DNA from: Campylobacterales bacterium
GTDB taxonomy: Bacteria > Campylobacterota > Campylobacteria > Campylobacterales > Sulfurimonadaceae
DNA length: 64,000 bases
Assembly: GCA_016938735.1 (NCBI GenBank)
Contig: JAFGUB010000037.1
Coordinates: 1 to 64,000 of the forward strand
Direction of reading: 5' to 3'
Below, piece after piece: positions 1 to 8,582 of the stretch. Each line of letters starts with the position of its first letter. Positions within the stretch are counted from its first letter, which is position 1. Both the position numbers and the translations under genes were made by a program. Under the pieces are notes generated by a model, which saw only the letters and a list, made by a program, of their open reading frames with translations, had not been told where the DNA came from and did not search any database.

Positions 1-61
1 CATGAAGCAACTCGCTGGTTATGATTGGATTCTGGAGCAGTGGAATGGTATTAATGGAAAT

Positions 62-2788
62 TTATAGGCCGTTTTTTGGTTTGGTATTACTCGCAGTCAT
101 TCCTAGAAAAAACCAAACAACTTTTGAATTTAGGATTCCCAACAAAAACAAAGATGCATTGGGTAAAATGAATACTTTATTGTTAGCAAAAAAGCAATTT
201 TCTTCATAAGTAAATGCTGAAAATGTTGCGATTTCTTGATATAAAATCTTCGGCCTCTCAAACGCCTCCCAATACCCCACGGTATCTTGAAGCTCATACC
301 ACTCATAACTGCCCTCTTTTCGCCCGTTCCACGTACCGCTAAACCCCTTGGGCTTGGGCATCAGCCGCTCTTTGTACTGCTCCAGATGCGCTTTGACGGC
401 GGGGTATGCGTCGATGTTGATGCCTCTGCGGGTGAAGATCAGATAGTTTTGCGCCTCCGGCGTCTCATACCGCTTAATATCCCGCCCCGCCAAAAAGGGT
501 TTGATGATCTGCGCGCTCGCGGCATCCTCATCGATCAGCCGCGCGCGTGTCGGTGCGTCGATCACGAAGGCTTCGTTGAGTCCCGTGAGCACGCCGCGAT
601 AAATCTCCCCCTGCACATATTCCCCCAAGCGCACGCCGCTTTGCTCTATCTTTTCCAGCAGCGCTTGGGTGCGGCCATCGCCCAGCGTCCAGCCCTTTAC
701 ATGTAAGGCATTTTGGTCGCTGAGCGTGTGGTGCTCCCTGACAAAGCTGCGTAGGTCGCCAAACTCCAGCGTGTTCATCTGCAGACTGCGAAAGGTGCCG
801 GGCGCTGCGCCTTTGTGCAGCGTGAGGATGAGCGGATAGGTGGTGGCCTCTTCAAAAACCCGCAAATCGCCAAAGTCGATGATCTCTTCGATGCGTTTGT
901 CTCCTAGCCACGCGCGTAACGCCTCGCCGTAGCCGGAGCGCATCCATTTGTTGGGGAAGATGTAGCCGAATTTGCCCCCATCGCGCAGCAGGCTGTAGCC
1001 CTTTTCCACAAAAAAGATATACAAATCCGCCGCGCCGTGGTAGGTGGCGTAGCGGGTTTTGAAGTACTCTTTGTGCCCTACATGTAAGAGCTCCTGTCGC
1101 ACATACGGCGGGTTGCCCACGATGATGTCGAAGCCGCCGTTTTGAAAAACTTCGGGAAACTCCGCCTCCCAGTCAAAGGCGTGCTCATCGACGACAGGGT
1201 CGCTGATGAGCGAGTTGCCGCTTTTGATCTTGTCTGAGAGTTTGGTCAGCTCCCGTCCAGCTCTGGCGGTGGAGAGCCAGAGGGAGAGCCGCGCGATTTC
1301 GCAGGCGTCTTCATTGAGATCGACGCCGTAGAGGTTGTGCTCCAGGATGGTCTTTTCGATCTCCTCGTGCGCGGTGAGGTCGCCAAAGAGCAAAATCTGC
1401 GCCTGCACGCGGGTGTGCTCCGCGATGAGAAAAGCGAGTGCTTGATTGAGAAACGCGCCGCTGCCGCAGGCGGGATCGCAGATGCGCAGGCCATAGAGCC
1501 ATGTGCGGTACGCTTGCAGGGCTTGCAGCGTGGTCGCTTCGGCTTTGAGCAGCTTGGTGCGGTGTTTGGGCGCGGTGATCTGCGAGTCGATGCCGAGTGT
1601 GCGGCGCTTCTCTTCGCAGAGGCTGCCCAGCGTGTTTTCGACAATGTAGCGCGTGATGTAGCCCGGAGTGTAAAAGACCCCCTCTTTTTTGCGCTTGGAA
1701 GCTTTGGCATCAAAGCTATTGCCTTCGATGGCGGCGTTCATCTCCTCCAAGTCGCTCAGAGACTGCTCAAAGATATGCCCCAAAATATCGATGGAGACAT
1801 CAGAAGCAAAGTCGTAGTCGCTGAGGCGCTGCGCACTCATATCAAGCCGATCATCGCTGATGATGAGGCTATCGAGCAGCGCGTCGTGGGCAAAAAGGCC
1901 GCCGTTGTAGCGCTTGATGGCAAGCTTTTCATGCCCCGTGTCGATGGCGGCGAAGTAGATTTTGTAGTAGTCGTACATGCCAAGGCCGTGAATGTCGCCG
2001 CTGTGGCGCTCGCGGATTTCGCGGATGGTGTTTTTGCGCAGTAAGAGCGTATCTTCGGCAAAGAGGATAAAGACGATGCGATCCACCAGCTTTTGGGTGA
2101 GGCGTAGCAGGGTTTTGGGCTCATGCGTAGGGTTACATGTAACGATATCTTCAAAAAGCGCGCGGCGAAAATCGGCGTAGTCACGATAGAGCGCCTTGGT
2201 GATCTGCGCCTCAGCCTCGGCGCTTTGCTTCTTGAGCTGGAGCGGAAGGCTACATGTAAGGCTCTCAAGGCTCAGCAGCAGATGCAGCCGCTTAAACTCC
2301 GCAAAACCAATCGAAAAAAGATCAAACTCCTCAAACTCCGTCTTTTTGTCAATGTACAAGCGCAGCTTTTCAAAGTTGCTGAGTATCGCGTAGCGTGCGT
2401 GCGTGTGGGCGCTAAGATAGCCAAAAAGCTGCTCGATGGGGCTTTTGCCGCCGCGTATCTTGGCACGTTCAAAATCCCGCGTGCTCGTGTCTTTGAGCTC
2501 GATGAGCGCGACGATCTTGCCCTCTAGGGTGATTGCACCATCGGCCTTTTGGGCGTCTTGCTCGTTTTTCTCTTCGCGCAAGAGGTTGGCGTTCGCATCG
2601 GGAGAGAGGGTGTAGCCCAGAGCCGCGACGAAGAGGTCGCGCAAAAACCCCTCTTGATACTGCTCCTCTTTGAGCGCTCTGATGGCGTTTTGTTTGGATT
2701 GGTAGTGCTTGAAGGCTTCATAGCGCGGCAGGAGCCGCGCGCTGTCTTGGGCTTTGAGGGCGGCTTGGAGGGTTTTGGGGTGGAACAT
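62..2788 (-). CDS. Type IIG restriction-modification enzyme (Eco57I-like, N6-adenine methylase fused to nuclease)
   Basis: This 908-residue protein joins an N-terminal nuclease-like part to an adenine methyltransferase and a C-terminal target-recognition region, so one chain should both cut and methylate its site. A PD-(D/E)xK-like pattern (ADGAI, then IELKD near residue 95) marks the nuclease. GVFYTP near 370 (motif X), CDPACGSGAF near 438 (SAM binding) and GNPPYV near 557 (catalytic NPPY) mark the methylase. The last 60 or so residues, encoded by about 65-240, are much richer in A+T than the rest, which suggests an exchanged specificity segment. The frame stays open for 20 codons past the stop up to the window edge, so the end may be a nonsense truncation. 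No separate methylase or specificity gene is adjacent. The recognition site cannot be read from sequence. Confidence 0.85.
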   Translation of the reverse strand: MFHPKTLQAALKAQDSARLLPRYEAFKHYQSKQNAIRALKEEQYQEGFLRDLFVAALGYTLSPDANANLLREEKNEQDAQKADGAITLEGKIVALIELKDTSTRDFERAKIRGGKSPIEQLFGYLSAHTHARYAILSNFEKLRLYIDKKTEFEEFDLFSIGFAEFKRLHLLLSLESLTCSLPLQLKKQSAEAEAQITKALYRDYADFRRALFEDIVTCNPTHEPKTLLRLTQKLVDRIVFILFAEDTLLLRKNTIREIRERHSGDIHGLGMYDYYKIYFAAIDTGHEKLAIKRYNGGLFAHDALLDSLIISDDRLDMSAQRLSDYDFASDVSIDILGHIFEQSLSDLEEMNAAIEGNSFDAKASKRKKEGVFYTPGYITRYIVENTLGSLCEEKRRTLGIDSQITAPKHRTKLLKAEATTLQALQAYRTWLYGLRICDPACGSGAFLNQALAFLIAEHTRVQAQILLFGDLTAHEEIEKTILEHNLYGVDLNEDACEIARLSLWLSTARAGRELTKLSDKIKSGNSLISDPVVDEHAFDWEAEFPEVFQNGGFDIIVGNPPYVRQELLHVGHKEYFKTRYATYHGAADLYIFFVEKGYSLLRDGGKFGYIFPNKWMRSGYGEALRAWLGDKRIEEIIDFGDLRVFEEATTYPLILTLHKGAAPGTFRSLQMNTLEFGDLRSFVREHHTLSDQNALHVKGWTLGDGRTQALLEKIEQSGVRLGEYVQGEIYRGVLTGLNEAFVIDAPTRARLIDEDAASAQIIKPFLAGRDIKRYETPEAQNYLIFTRRGINIDAYPAVKAHLEQYKERLMPKPKGFSGTWNGRKEGSYEWYELQDTVGYWEAFERPKILYQEIATFSAFTYEENCFFANNKVFILPNASLFLLGILNSKVVWFFLGMTASNTKPKNGL

Positions 2789-2823
2789 GCGGTGCCCTTG
2801 GGAAGAGATGGGCTATTTTAACG

Positions 2824-2838
2824 AAAAGAGATATAAAA
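2824..2838. repeat. 15-base repeat AAAAGAGATATAAAA, copy 1
   Basis: The same 15 bases occur at 16280-16294. This copy is in the 66-base gap after the CDF stop and before the R-M gene; the other touches the stop of the CBM48 gene. Both follow a stop codon on the minus strand, so they may be paired promoter or 3'-end elements. Confidence 0.4.
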
Positions 2839-2854
2839 ACGCGAAGAACTCCAA

Positions 2855-3766
2855 TTATGGCTGATTGATCTCCACGGTGATATGCACCAGCTCTTCATGG
2901 ATGCCAAGGGCGTCGCGGATGGTTTGGGCCTTGAGTGCGCCGGGACTTTGAAGCGCCACGATCACCGCGTATTTGCCCTTGCCTACCCGCCAGACGTGCA
3001 GGTCGGTGATGAGGGCATTTGGGGCGCACTGCGCCAGGGTGTCGCGGATCTCTTGCGTGACGGGGTCGTTCATGTGGGCATCGAGCAGCACTGTGGCGCT
3101 TTGGCGCAGCAGGCCGAGCGCCCAGATGCTGATGAGCAGCCCGCCGACGATCCCCATGAGCGGATCGAGCCACACCGCACCCCAGATTTTGCCCGCAGCG
3201 AGCGCGATGATGGCCAGTAGCGACGTGGCGGCGTCGGCGAGTACATGTAGATAGGCCGAGCGCAGATTGAGGTCGTGGTGGTGGTCGTGCGTATGATGAT
3301 GATCGTCGTGGTCATGATGGTGATGATCGTGTAGCAGCCATGCACACACCAGATTGACCGCCAGCCCGATCACCGCGACGACCATCGCTTCGTCAAAACG
3401 GATCGCCACAGGTTCGATCAGTCGAAGGGCGGAGTGATAGAACATGCCAAGCGCCACCACGCCCAGCAGCAGTGCGCTGGTGTAGCTTGAGAGCACCTCG
3501 ATCTTCCAGGTGCCAAAGGCGAAGCGCGGATCATCCGTGTAGCGGCGAGAGAGCAGATACGCCAGCGCCGAGAGTCCAAGCGCGAGCGCGTGGGTGCCCA
3601 TGTGCCAGCCATCGGCCAGCAGCGCCATCGAGCCGTAGTACCACCCCGCAACGATCTCGACAATCATAGTAGCAAGCGTGAGCCATACGGCCAAACGAAC
3701 GCGCCGCTCTGCGGCGGGGTTGCCTTCGTCGAAGCGGTGGGAGTGGATCGGCGCCTTAGCGTCCAT
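2855..3766 (-). CDS. CDF-family metal efflux protein, DmeF-like
   Basis: A 303-residue cation diffusion facilitator of the inner membrane that should export divalent metal (Co, Ni or Zn) in exchange for protons. Six hydrophobic segments are visible. TM2 carries ADGWHMGTHA (about 51-60) and TM5 carries LHVLADA (about 173-179), which hold the transport-site residues. A loop near 147-164 is packed with about a dozen His and Asp residues. The N-terminal HSHRF and ADGWHM signatures resemble the Co/Ni exporter DmeF more than CzcD or ZitB. A longer frame reaches back to 3907, but MDAKAP at 3766 is preferred because it overlaps the end of glgB by only 11 bases and family similarity begins there. It is the last gene of the carbohydrate block; the link looks positional rather than metabolic. 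Metal specificity is inferred. Confidence 0.85.
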   Translation of the reverse strand: MDAKAPIHSHRFDEGNPAAERRVRLAVWLTLATMIVEIVAGWYYGSMALLADGWHMGTHALALGLSALAYLLSRRYTDDPRFAFGTWKIEVLSSYTSALLLGVVALGMFYHSALRLIEPVAIRFDEAMVVAVIGLAVNLVCAWLLHDHHHHDHDDHHHTHDHHHDLNLRSAYLHVLADAATSLLAIIALAAGKIWGAVWLDPLMGIVGGLLISIWALGLLRQSATVLLDAHMNDPVTQEIRDTLAQCAPNALITDLHVWRVGKGKYAVIVALQSPGALKAQTIRDALGIHEELVHITVEINQP

Positions 3767-5696
3767 CACCGTGTGCAGCGCTCTTTTTGAGGTAAACCAC
3801 ACCCAGTGGCGGTAGGGTGAGCGTGAGCGTGTAGGCTCTGCCGTGTTGCTCTTTCTCTTGTGTGTGCAGCGGCTGAGGATTGCCGATGCCCCACCCTTCA
3901 AATTCATGGTTTTGAGAGTTGAATATTTCGACGTAGCTGCCCGCTTCGCTGAGGCCGATGGGGTAGCCCTCGTGGGTTTTGTCGGAGAAGTTACACACCA
4001 CGATCACCTGCTCTTGCGCCGCGTCGCCTTTGCGGATAAAGCTGATGACGTTGGCTTGAAAGTCGTTCTCATCGATCCACTCGAAGCCCTGTGGCTCCGT
4101 GTCGTTTTGGTGCAGCGCGGGTTCGGCGCGGTAAAGGGCGTTAAGCGCGGCAACAAGGCGCAGCATACCTGCGTGCAGCGGGTATTCGAGCAGGTGCCAA
4201 TCCAGGCTGCGCTGATAGTTCCACTCTGCAAACTGCGCGATTTCGCCGCCCATAAAGAGCAGCTTTTTGCCCGGATGGGCGTACATGTACGCATAGAGCG
4301 CACGCAGATTGGCGAACTTTTGGTTGTGATCGCCGGGCATTTTGTTGATGAGCGAGCCTTTCATGTGGACCACTTCGTCGTGGCTTAGCGGCAGGCAGTA
4401 GTTTTCGTTGTACATGTACACAAAACTAAAGGTTAGCTCATGGTGGTGGTGCTGTCTGTAATAGGGATCGAGCTTCATGTATTTGAGGCTGTCATGCATC
4501 CAGCCCATGTTCCATTTGAAGCCAAAGCCCAGTCCGCCCACATCGACCGGACGGCTTACCATCGCATAGGCGGTGGACTCCTCGGCGAAGGTCATGATGT
4601 CGTTGTGCGTCTCATAGAGGCTCGTGTTGAGCTGTTTGAGGAACTCGATGGCTTCGAGGTTGTGGTTGCCGCCATAGCGGTTGGGCACCCATTCGCCCTC
4701 TTTTCGGGCGTAGTTGAGATAGAGCATGGAGGCGACCGCATCGACGCGGATACCGTCGATATGGTATTTTTCCAGCCAAAACATTGCCGAGCTGATCAAA
4801 AAGGCGCGCACTTCGTTGCGCCCGTAGTTGAAGATGGCGCTGCTCCATTCGGGGTGGTAGCCCTGGCGCGGGTCTTTGTGCTCAAAGAGACAACTGCCGT
4901 CAAAGTTCATCAGCCCGTGCCCGTCGGTCACAAAATGCGAGGGCACCCAGTCAAGGATCACGCCGATACCGTGAGTGTGCATGGTGTCCACAAAAGCCAT
5001 AAACTCTTCAGGTGTGCCGTAACGTGCGGTTGGAGCGAAGTAGCCGTTGCATTGATAGCCCCAAGAACCTTCAAAGGGATGCTCCGTGACGGGCAGCAAC
5101 TCGACGTGGGTGAAGCCTGTCTGTACCAGATAGTGTGCCAACTCTTTGGCTGTTTCGGCGTAGGTCAAAAAGCGGTTGTGCTCTTCGACCTTGCGTCGCC
5201 ATGAGCCTAGATGCATCTCGTAGATGCTCACGGGGGCTTTGTGGCTGTTGCGCGCGGCGCGCGTGGCCATCCACTCCTGATCCTGCCACTGATGCAGATC
5301 CAGTGTGGCGACGCGCGAAGCCGAGGCCGGCGCCTCTTCGGCCCAGAAGGCGTAGGGGTCGGCTTTGTCGGGATTGGCGTTTGGCGTATCGGTGGTGATG
5401 TGGTATTTGTAGGTCATACCGGGGTTTACCCCTTCGATGAAGCCTTCCCAAATACCTGAGCCGTCTTCGCGGGCTTTAAGCGGATGGCTGTAAATATCGT
5501 AGCGGTTAAAATCGCCGCGTACGCTTACCGCTTTGGCATTGGGCGCCCAGACGCTAAAGAGCGTGCCGTCTTGGTCATTGCGGATCAGCGGATGGGCGCC
5601 GAGACAGTTATAAAGGCGCGTGTGCGTTCCTTCGCGGAAGAGATAGACATCAAGCTCCCCAAAAAGGGTGACGTCGTAGTGGATGGGGTGGTGCAT
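3756..5696 (-). CDS. glgB: 1,4-alpha-glucan branching enzyme (GH13)
   Basis: GlgB cuts an alpha-1,4 glucan chain and rejoins it through alpha-1,6 bonds, creating glycogen branches in the cytoplasm. At 646 residues it has the common bacterial form: a short N-terminal CBM48 domain (FSVWAPNAK, about 47-55), a GH13 barrel and a C-terminal beta domain. Catalytic residues are in GIRVDAV (Asp near 319), FAEEST (Glu near 372) and LSHDEVVH. The extra N-terminal N1 domain of some enzymes is absent. Its start codon abuts the stop of glgA1 without a gap, which points to translational coupling. Two GTACATGTAC palindromes (4281, 4410) lie inside it in the Tyr-Met-Tyr frame. Confidence 0.95.
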   Translation of the reverse strand: MHHPIHYDVTLFGELDVYLFREGTHTRLYNCLGAHPLIRNDQDGTLFSVWAPNAKAVSVRGDFNRYDIYSHPLKAREDGSGIWEGFIEGVNPGMTYKYHITTDTPNANPDKADPYAFWAEEAPASASRVATLDLHQWQDQEWMATRAARNSHKAPVSIYEMHLGSWRRKVEEHNRFLTYAETAKELAHYLVQTGFTHVELLPVTEHPFEGSWGYQCNGYFAPTARYGTPEEFMAFVDTMHTHGIGVILDWVPSHFVTDGHGLMNFDGSCLFEHKDPRQGYHPEWSSAIFNYGRNEVRAFLISSAMFWLEKYHIDGIRVDAVASMLYLNYARKEGEWVPNRYGGNHNLEAIEFLKQLNTSLYETHNDIMTFAEESTAYAMVSRPVDVGGLGFGFKWNMGWMHDSLKYMKLDPYYRQHHHHELTFSFVYMYNENYCLPLSHDEVVHMKGSLINKMPGDHNQKFANLRALYAYMYAHPGKKLLFMGGEIAQFAEWNYQRSLDWHLLEYPLHAGMLRLVAALNALYRAEPALHQNDTEPQGFEWIDENDFQANVISFIRKGDAAQEQVIVVCNFSDKTHEGYPIGLSEAGSYVEIFNSQNHEFEGWGIGNPQPLHTQEKEQHGRAYTLTLTLPPLGVVYLKKSAAHGDGR

Positions 5697-7187
5697 TTAG
5701 AGCTCCTTGGTAAATTGCGCGACGCGGCGTTTGGCCAGAGCGTAGCGGTAGACGTCGATATAGCGCTCAGCGGCGTCAGCCCAACTGAAGTGCATCTGCA
5801 TGGCGTTGCGCTGCATCGCTTCAAAGGCATCGCGGTGGTTGTGGTAGGTTTCGACCGCCCAGCGGACGGTGTAGTAGAGTGCTTCGTTGGTGGCGTGGTC
5901 AAACTTGAAGCCGTTGCCCCGTCCGCTTTGCGCGTCGAAGTTTTCGATTGTATCGTCCAAGCCGCCCGTGGCGCGCACGATGGGCAGGGTGCCGTAGCGC
6001 AGGCTGTAGATCTGGTTGAGGCCGCAGGGCTCAAAAAGCGAGGGCATCAAAAAGAGGTCGCAGCCCGCTTCGATCTGGTGTGCCAGTGCGTCGGAGTAGC
6101 CTACATGTAAGCCGAATTTTCCGGGATGATGCGCGGCGATCTGGCTGAAGTAGTGCTCTGCCCACTTCTCTCCGGCGCCGAGCATCACCACCTGTAGATC
6201 GAGCTGCAGCAGCCCTTCGATGGCTCCGGCGATCATGCCGATCCCCTTTTGCTCCGCAAAGCGCCCCACAAAGCCGATGAGCGGCGTATGGTCGCGCTTC
6301 TCCAGACCGAAACGTTTTTGCAGGGCGTGCTTACATGTAAGCTTTCCTTCGAGCGTATCGACGTCAAAAGTCTGACTGATGTGCGGATCGATGGAGGGGT
6401 TCCATTCGTCGTAATCGACACCGTTGAGGATGCCAAAGAGCTTGTGGCTGTGCGCGGCAATGTGGTGTTGCAGCCCAAAACCGAACTCCGGCGTTTGGAT
6501 CTCTTGGGCATAGCGCGCGGAGACGGTCGTAACCGCATCGGCGCAGGCGATGCCCCCTTTGAGCATGTTGAGGCTGTCCATACTCTCGAACGCCGCAGGG
6601 TTGAAGTGCTCCCATCCCACCTCCATCACATCGATGCACCCTTTGAAAAAGACCCCCTGATGCTGGAGGTTGTGAATGGTGAGCACCGTAGCCGCGTTGC
6701 CGAAGTGGTGAACGTAGCGGGTATTTGAAAGCAGCGGCATAGCGGCCGTGTGCCAGTCGTTGGCGTGGATCACGTCAGGCTCGAAGCCGATTTTTTGGCA
6801 AAGCATGAACGCGGCTTTAGAGAGAAAGATAAAGCGATTGTCGTTGTCGCCATAAGCGCGGCCATGGTCGTCATACAGCCCTTTGCGGCCATAAAACTGT
6901 TCGTAATCGATGAAATAGATATCGACGTCGCTGCCGGGAATTTTGGTGGTGTAGACGGCGCACCATAGTTCGCCCATCGGCCCCATGCTCACCCCCATGG
7001 CCCCTTCGAGCAGCTCGAGCTTCGATTTGTCGATCTGATAGTAGCGCGGCATCACCACGACGACCTTGTGTCCCAGAGCAGAGAGCGCCTTGGGCAGTGC
7101 TCCGGAGACGTCGGCCAAACCTCCGGTTTTGGCAAAAGGGACCACCTCTGCGGCGGCGAAGAGGATATTGAGCGGATCTTTGTGCAT
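5697..7187 (-). CDS. glgA: Glycogen synthase (GT5), first copy
   Basis: This 496-residue GT5 enzyme adds glucose from a nucleotide sugar (ADP- or UDP-glucose) to the non-reducing end of glycogen. The N-terminal nucleotide-sugar loop KTGGLADV is at 20-27, the middle has HANDWHTA, and the C-terminal Rossmann half has EPCGLNQ near 385. The start is supported by an AAAGGAG ribosome site just ahead of ATG 7187. It lies between a second glgA and glgB. It is the more typical of the two copies in length and in its FAAAEVVPFAKTGG opening. No ADP-glucose pyrophosphorylase gene (glgC) lies in the window, so the donor is uncertain. Two palindromes (6101, 6331) lie inside. Confidence 0.93.
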   Translation of the reverse strand: MHKDPLNILFAAAEVVPFAKTGGLADVSGALPKALSALGHKVVVVMPRYYQIDKSKLELLEGAMGVSMGPMGELWCAVYTTKIPGSDVDIYFIDYEQFYGRKGLYDDHGRAYGDNDNRFIFLSKAAFMLCQKIGFEPDVIHANDWHTAAMPLLSNTRYVHHFGNAATVLTIHNLQHQGVFFKGCIDVMEVGWEHFNPAAFESMDSLNMLKGGIACADAVTTVSARYAQEIQTPEFGFGLQHHIAAHSHKLFGILNGVDYDEWNPSIDPHISQTFDVDTLEGKLTCKHALQKRFGLEKRDHTPLIGFVGRFAEQKGIGMIAGAIEGLLQLDLQVVMLGAGEKWAEHYFSQIAAHHPGKFGLHVGYSDALAHQIEAGCDLFLMPSLFEPCGLNQIYSLRYGTLPIVRATGGLDDTIENFDAQSGRGNGFKFDHATNEALYYTVRWAVETYHNHRDAFEAMQRNAMQMHFSWADAAERYIDVYRYALAKRRVAQFTKEL

Positions 7188-7188
7188 G

Positions 7189-8580
7189 TTACTCCTTTGA
7201 AAGTACGTTGCGGTAGAGGTTGATATAGGTTTGTGCGCTTTTTTTGAAAGAGAAGTCGCAAGACATATTAAACGATATGATCTCGTCGCGCTGGGTTTGA
7301 GAGAGTGCTAAAGCCCGGTCAACGCCCCCGACAAGCGCGTCGCTCGTGGGGGCATTGAAGCGCACACCTGCACCGCAGCGCAGCGGCGTCTCTTCGTGCA
7401 CGGTGTCGCGCAGACCGCCGACGGCGTGCACGATCGGGATGGCACCATAACGCATGGCGATCATCTGATTGAGCCCGCAGGGCTCGAAGCGCGAAGGCAT
7501 CAGCAAAAAGTCGCATCCGGCGTAGATGCGGTGGGATTTCTCCTCGTCATAGCCCACACAGAAGGTGAAGTTGTCATGCCGCTCGCTCCAGTACGCGAGC
7601 CCTGCGCAATATTCGCTCTCGCATCCCGTCATCACCAGCAAATTGATCGGCCTTGAGAGTAGTCCTTCCATAGAGGAGAGCAGAAGATCAAATCCCTTTT
7701 GGGCGACGGGACGGCCTATCATCGCAATCAGCGGACGATCGGCGTCATGGAGTCTCGCTTCTTGTAAAATCGCCTCTTTGTTGTGGCGGCGTGTGAGGGG
7801 ATCGTGTGTCCTGTAGCGTAGGGCGATGGCGGGGTCGGTTGCGGGGTCGAAGAAGTCGGTTTCAATTCCGTTGAGGATACCGTGCAGTTTGGCGCTGTGG
7901 CGGATTAAAAAGCCTTCAAGACCGCAGCCGAATTGCGGGGTGAGGATCTCTTGGGCGTAGCTTGGGCTGACGGTAGTAATGGCGTCGGCAAAACCCAGAC
8001 CCGCCTTCATAAAGCTGAGCCTGCCGTAAAACTCCAACGCCTCATGGTGAAAATAGTTCGGATCGATCCCCAACCGATACAGGGACGATGCCTCAAAAAG
8101 CCCTTGATAGGCAAGACTGTGGATGGTGAAAACAGAGCGGATCGACAAGGCGCGAACTTTTAGCCAAAAAGGGATGAGCCCCGTATGCCAGTCATTGCAG
8201 TGGATCAGATCGGAGCCTAGATGCTCGGCCAGAGCGATAACGGCTTCGGCGAAGATCGCAAAGCGCAGATCGTTATTCGGGTAGTCTCCGTGCTCGTTGC
8301 CATAGAGCGCTTCAGTCTCTCCCAGCAGCGGCGCTTCGACCATATAGAGCGCTCCATGGCGATAAAAACGGGCTTCAAATGCGAACCAAGCGACACGTAA
8401 CGAGCGCGTGAATTCTGGTGTCGTTTTGAAAGTTTCGTGCATAAAACCGTAAAGTGGCATGACAGTGCTAATAGCGACACCTGCGTGTTGCAGCGCTGAG
8501 GGCAAAGAGGCACCTACATCGGCTAAACCGCCGGTTTTGGCATAGGGTCTGACCTCCGCGCTTGCAAACAGAATGTTCAT
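7189..8580 (-). CDS. glgA: Glycogen synthase (GT5), second divergent copy
   Basis: A second GT5 glycogen synthase, 463 residues, directly upstream of the first. It keeps KTGGLADV (15-22), HCNDWHTG and EPCGLNQ (near 365), so it is expected to be active. It differs through most of its length, so it is an old paralogue or a separately acquired gene rather than a fresh duplicate. The frame extends to 8613, but the ATG at 8580 (MNILFASAEV) matches the family start. Its stop overlaps the leader of the next gene by a few bases. It may prefer another donor or chain length, or build the primer while the other elongates; this is inference. Confidence 0.9.
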   Translation of the reverse strand: MNILFASAEVRPYAKTGGLADVGASLPSALQHAGVAISTVMPLYGFMHETFKTTPEFTRSLRVAWFAFEARFYRHGALYMVEAPLLGETEALYGNEHGDYPNNDLRFAIFAEAVIALAEHLGSDLIHCNDWHTGLIPFWLKVRALSIRSVFTIHSLAYQGLFEASSLYRLGIDPNYFHHEALEFYGRLSFMKAGLGFADAITTVSPSYAQEILTPQFGCGLEGFLIRHSAKLHGILNGIETDFFDPATDPAIALRYRTHDPLTRRHNKEAILQEARLHDADRPLIAMIGRPVAQKGFDLLLSSMEGLLSRPINLLVMTGCESEYCAGLAYWSERHDNFTFCVGYDEEKSHRIYAGCDFLLMPSRFEPCGLNQMIAMRYGAIPIVHAVGGLRDTVHEETPLRCGAGVRFNAPTSDALVGGVDRALALSQTQRDEIISFNMSCDFSFKKSAQTYINLYRNVLSKE

Positions 8581-8582
8581 GC

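Noticed and set aside
1337-2044. 235-codon open frame on the plus strand opposite the R-M gene
   Set aside because: Overlaps the methylase motifs on the other strand; product lacks any family signal.
4440-5204. 254-codon open frame on the plus strand opposite glgB
   Set aside because: Shadow of a well-supported GH13 gene; no ribosome site or domain.
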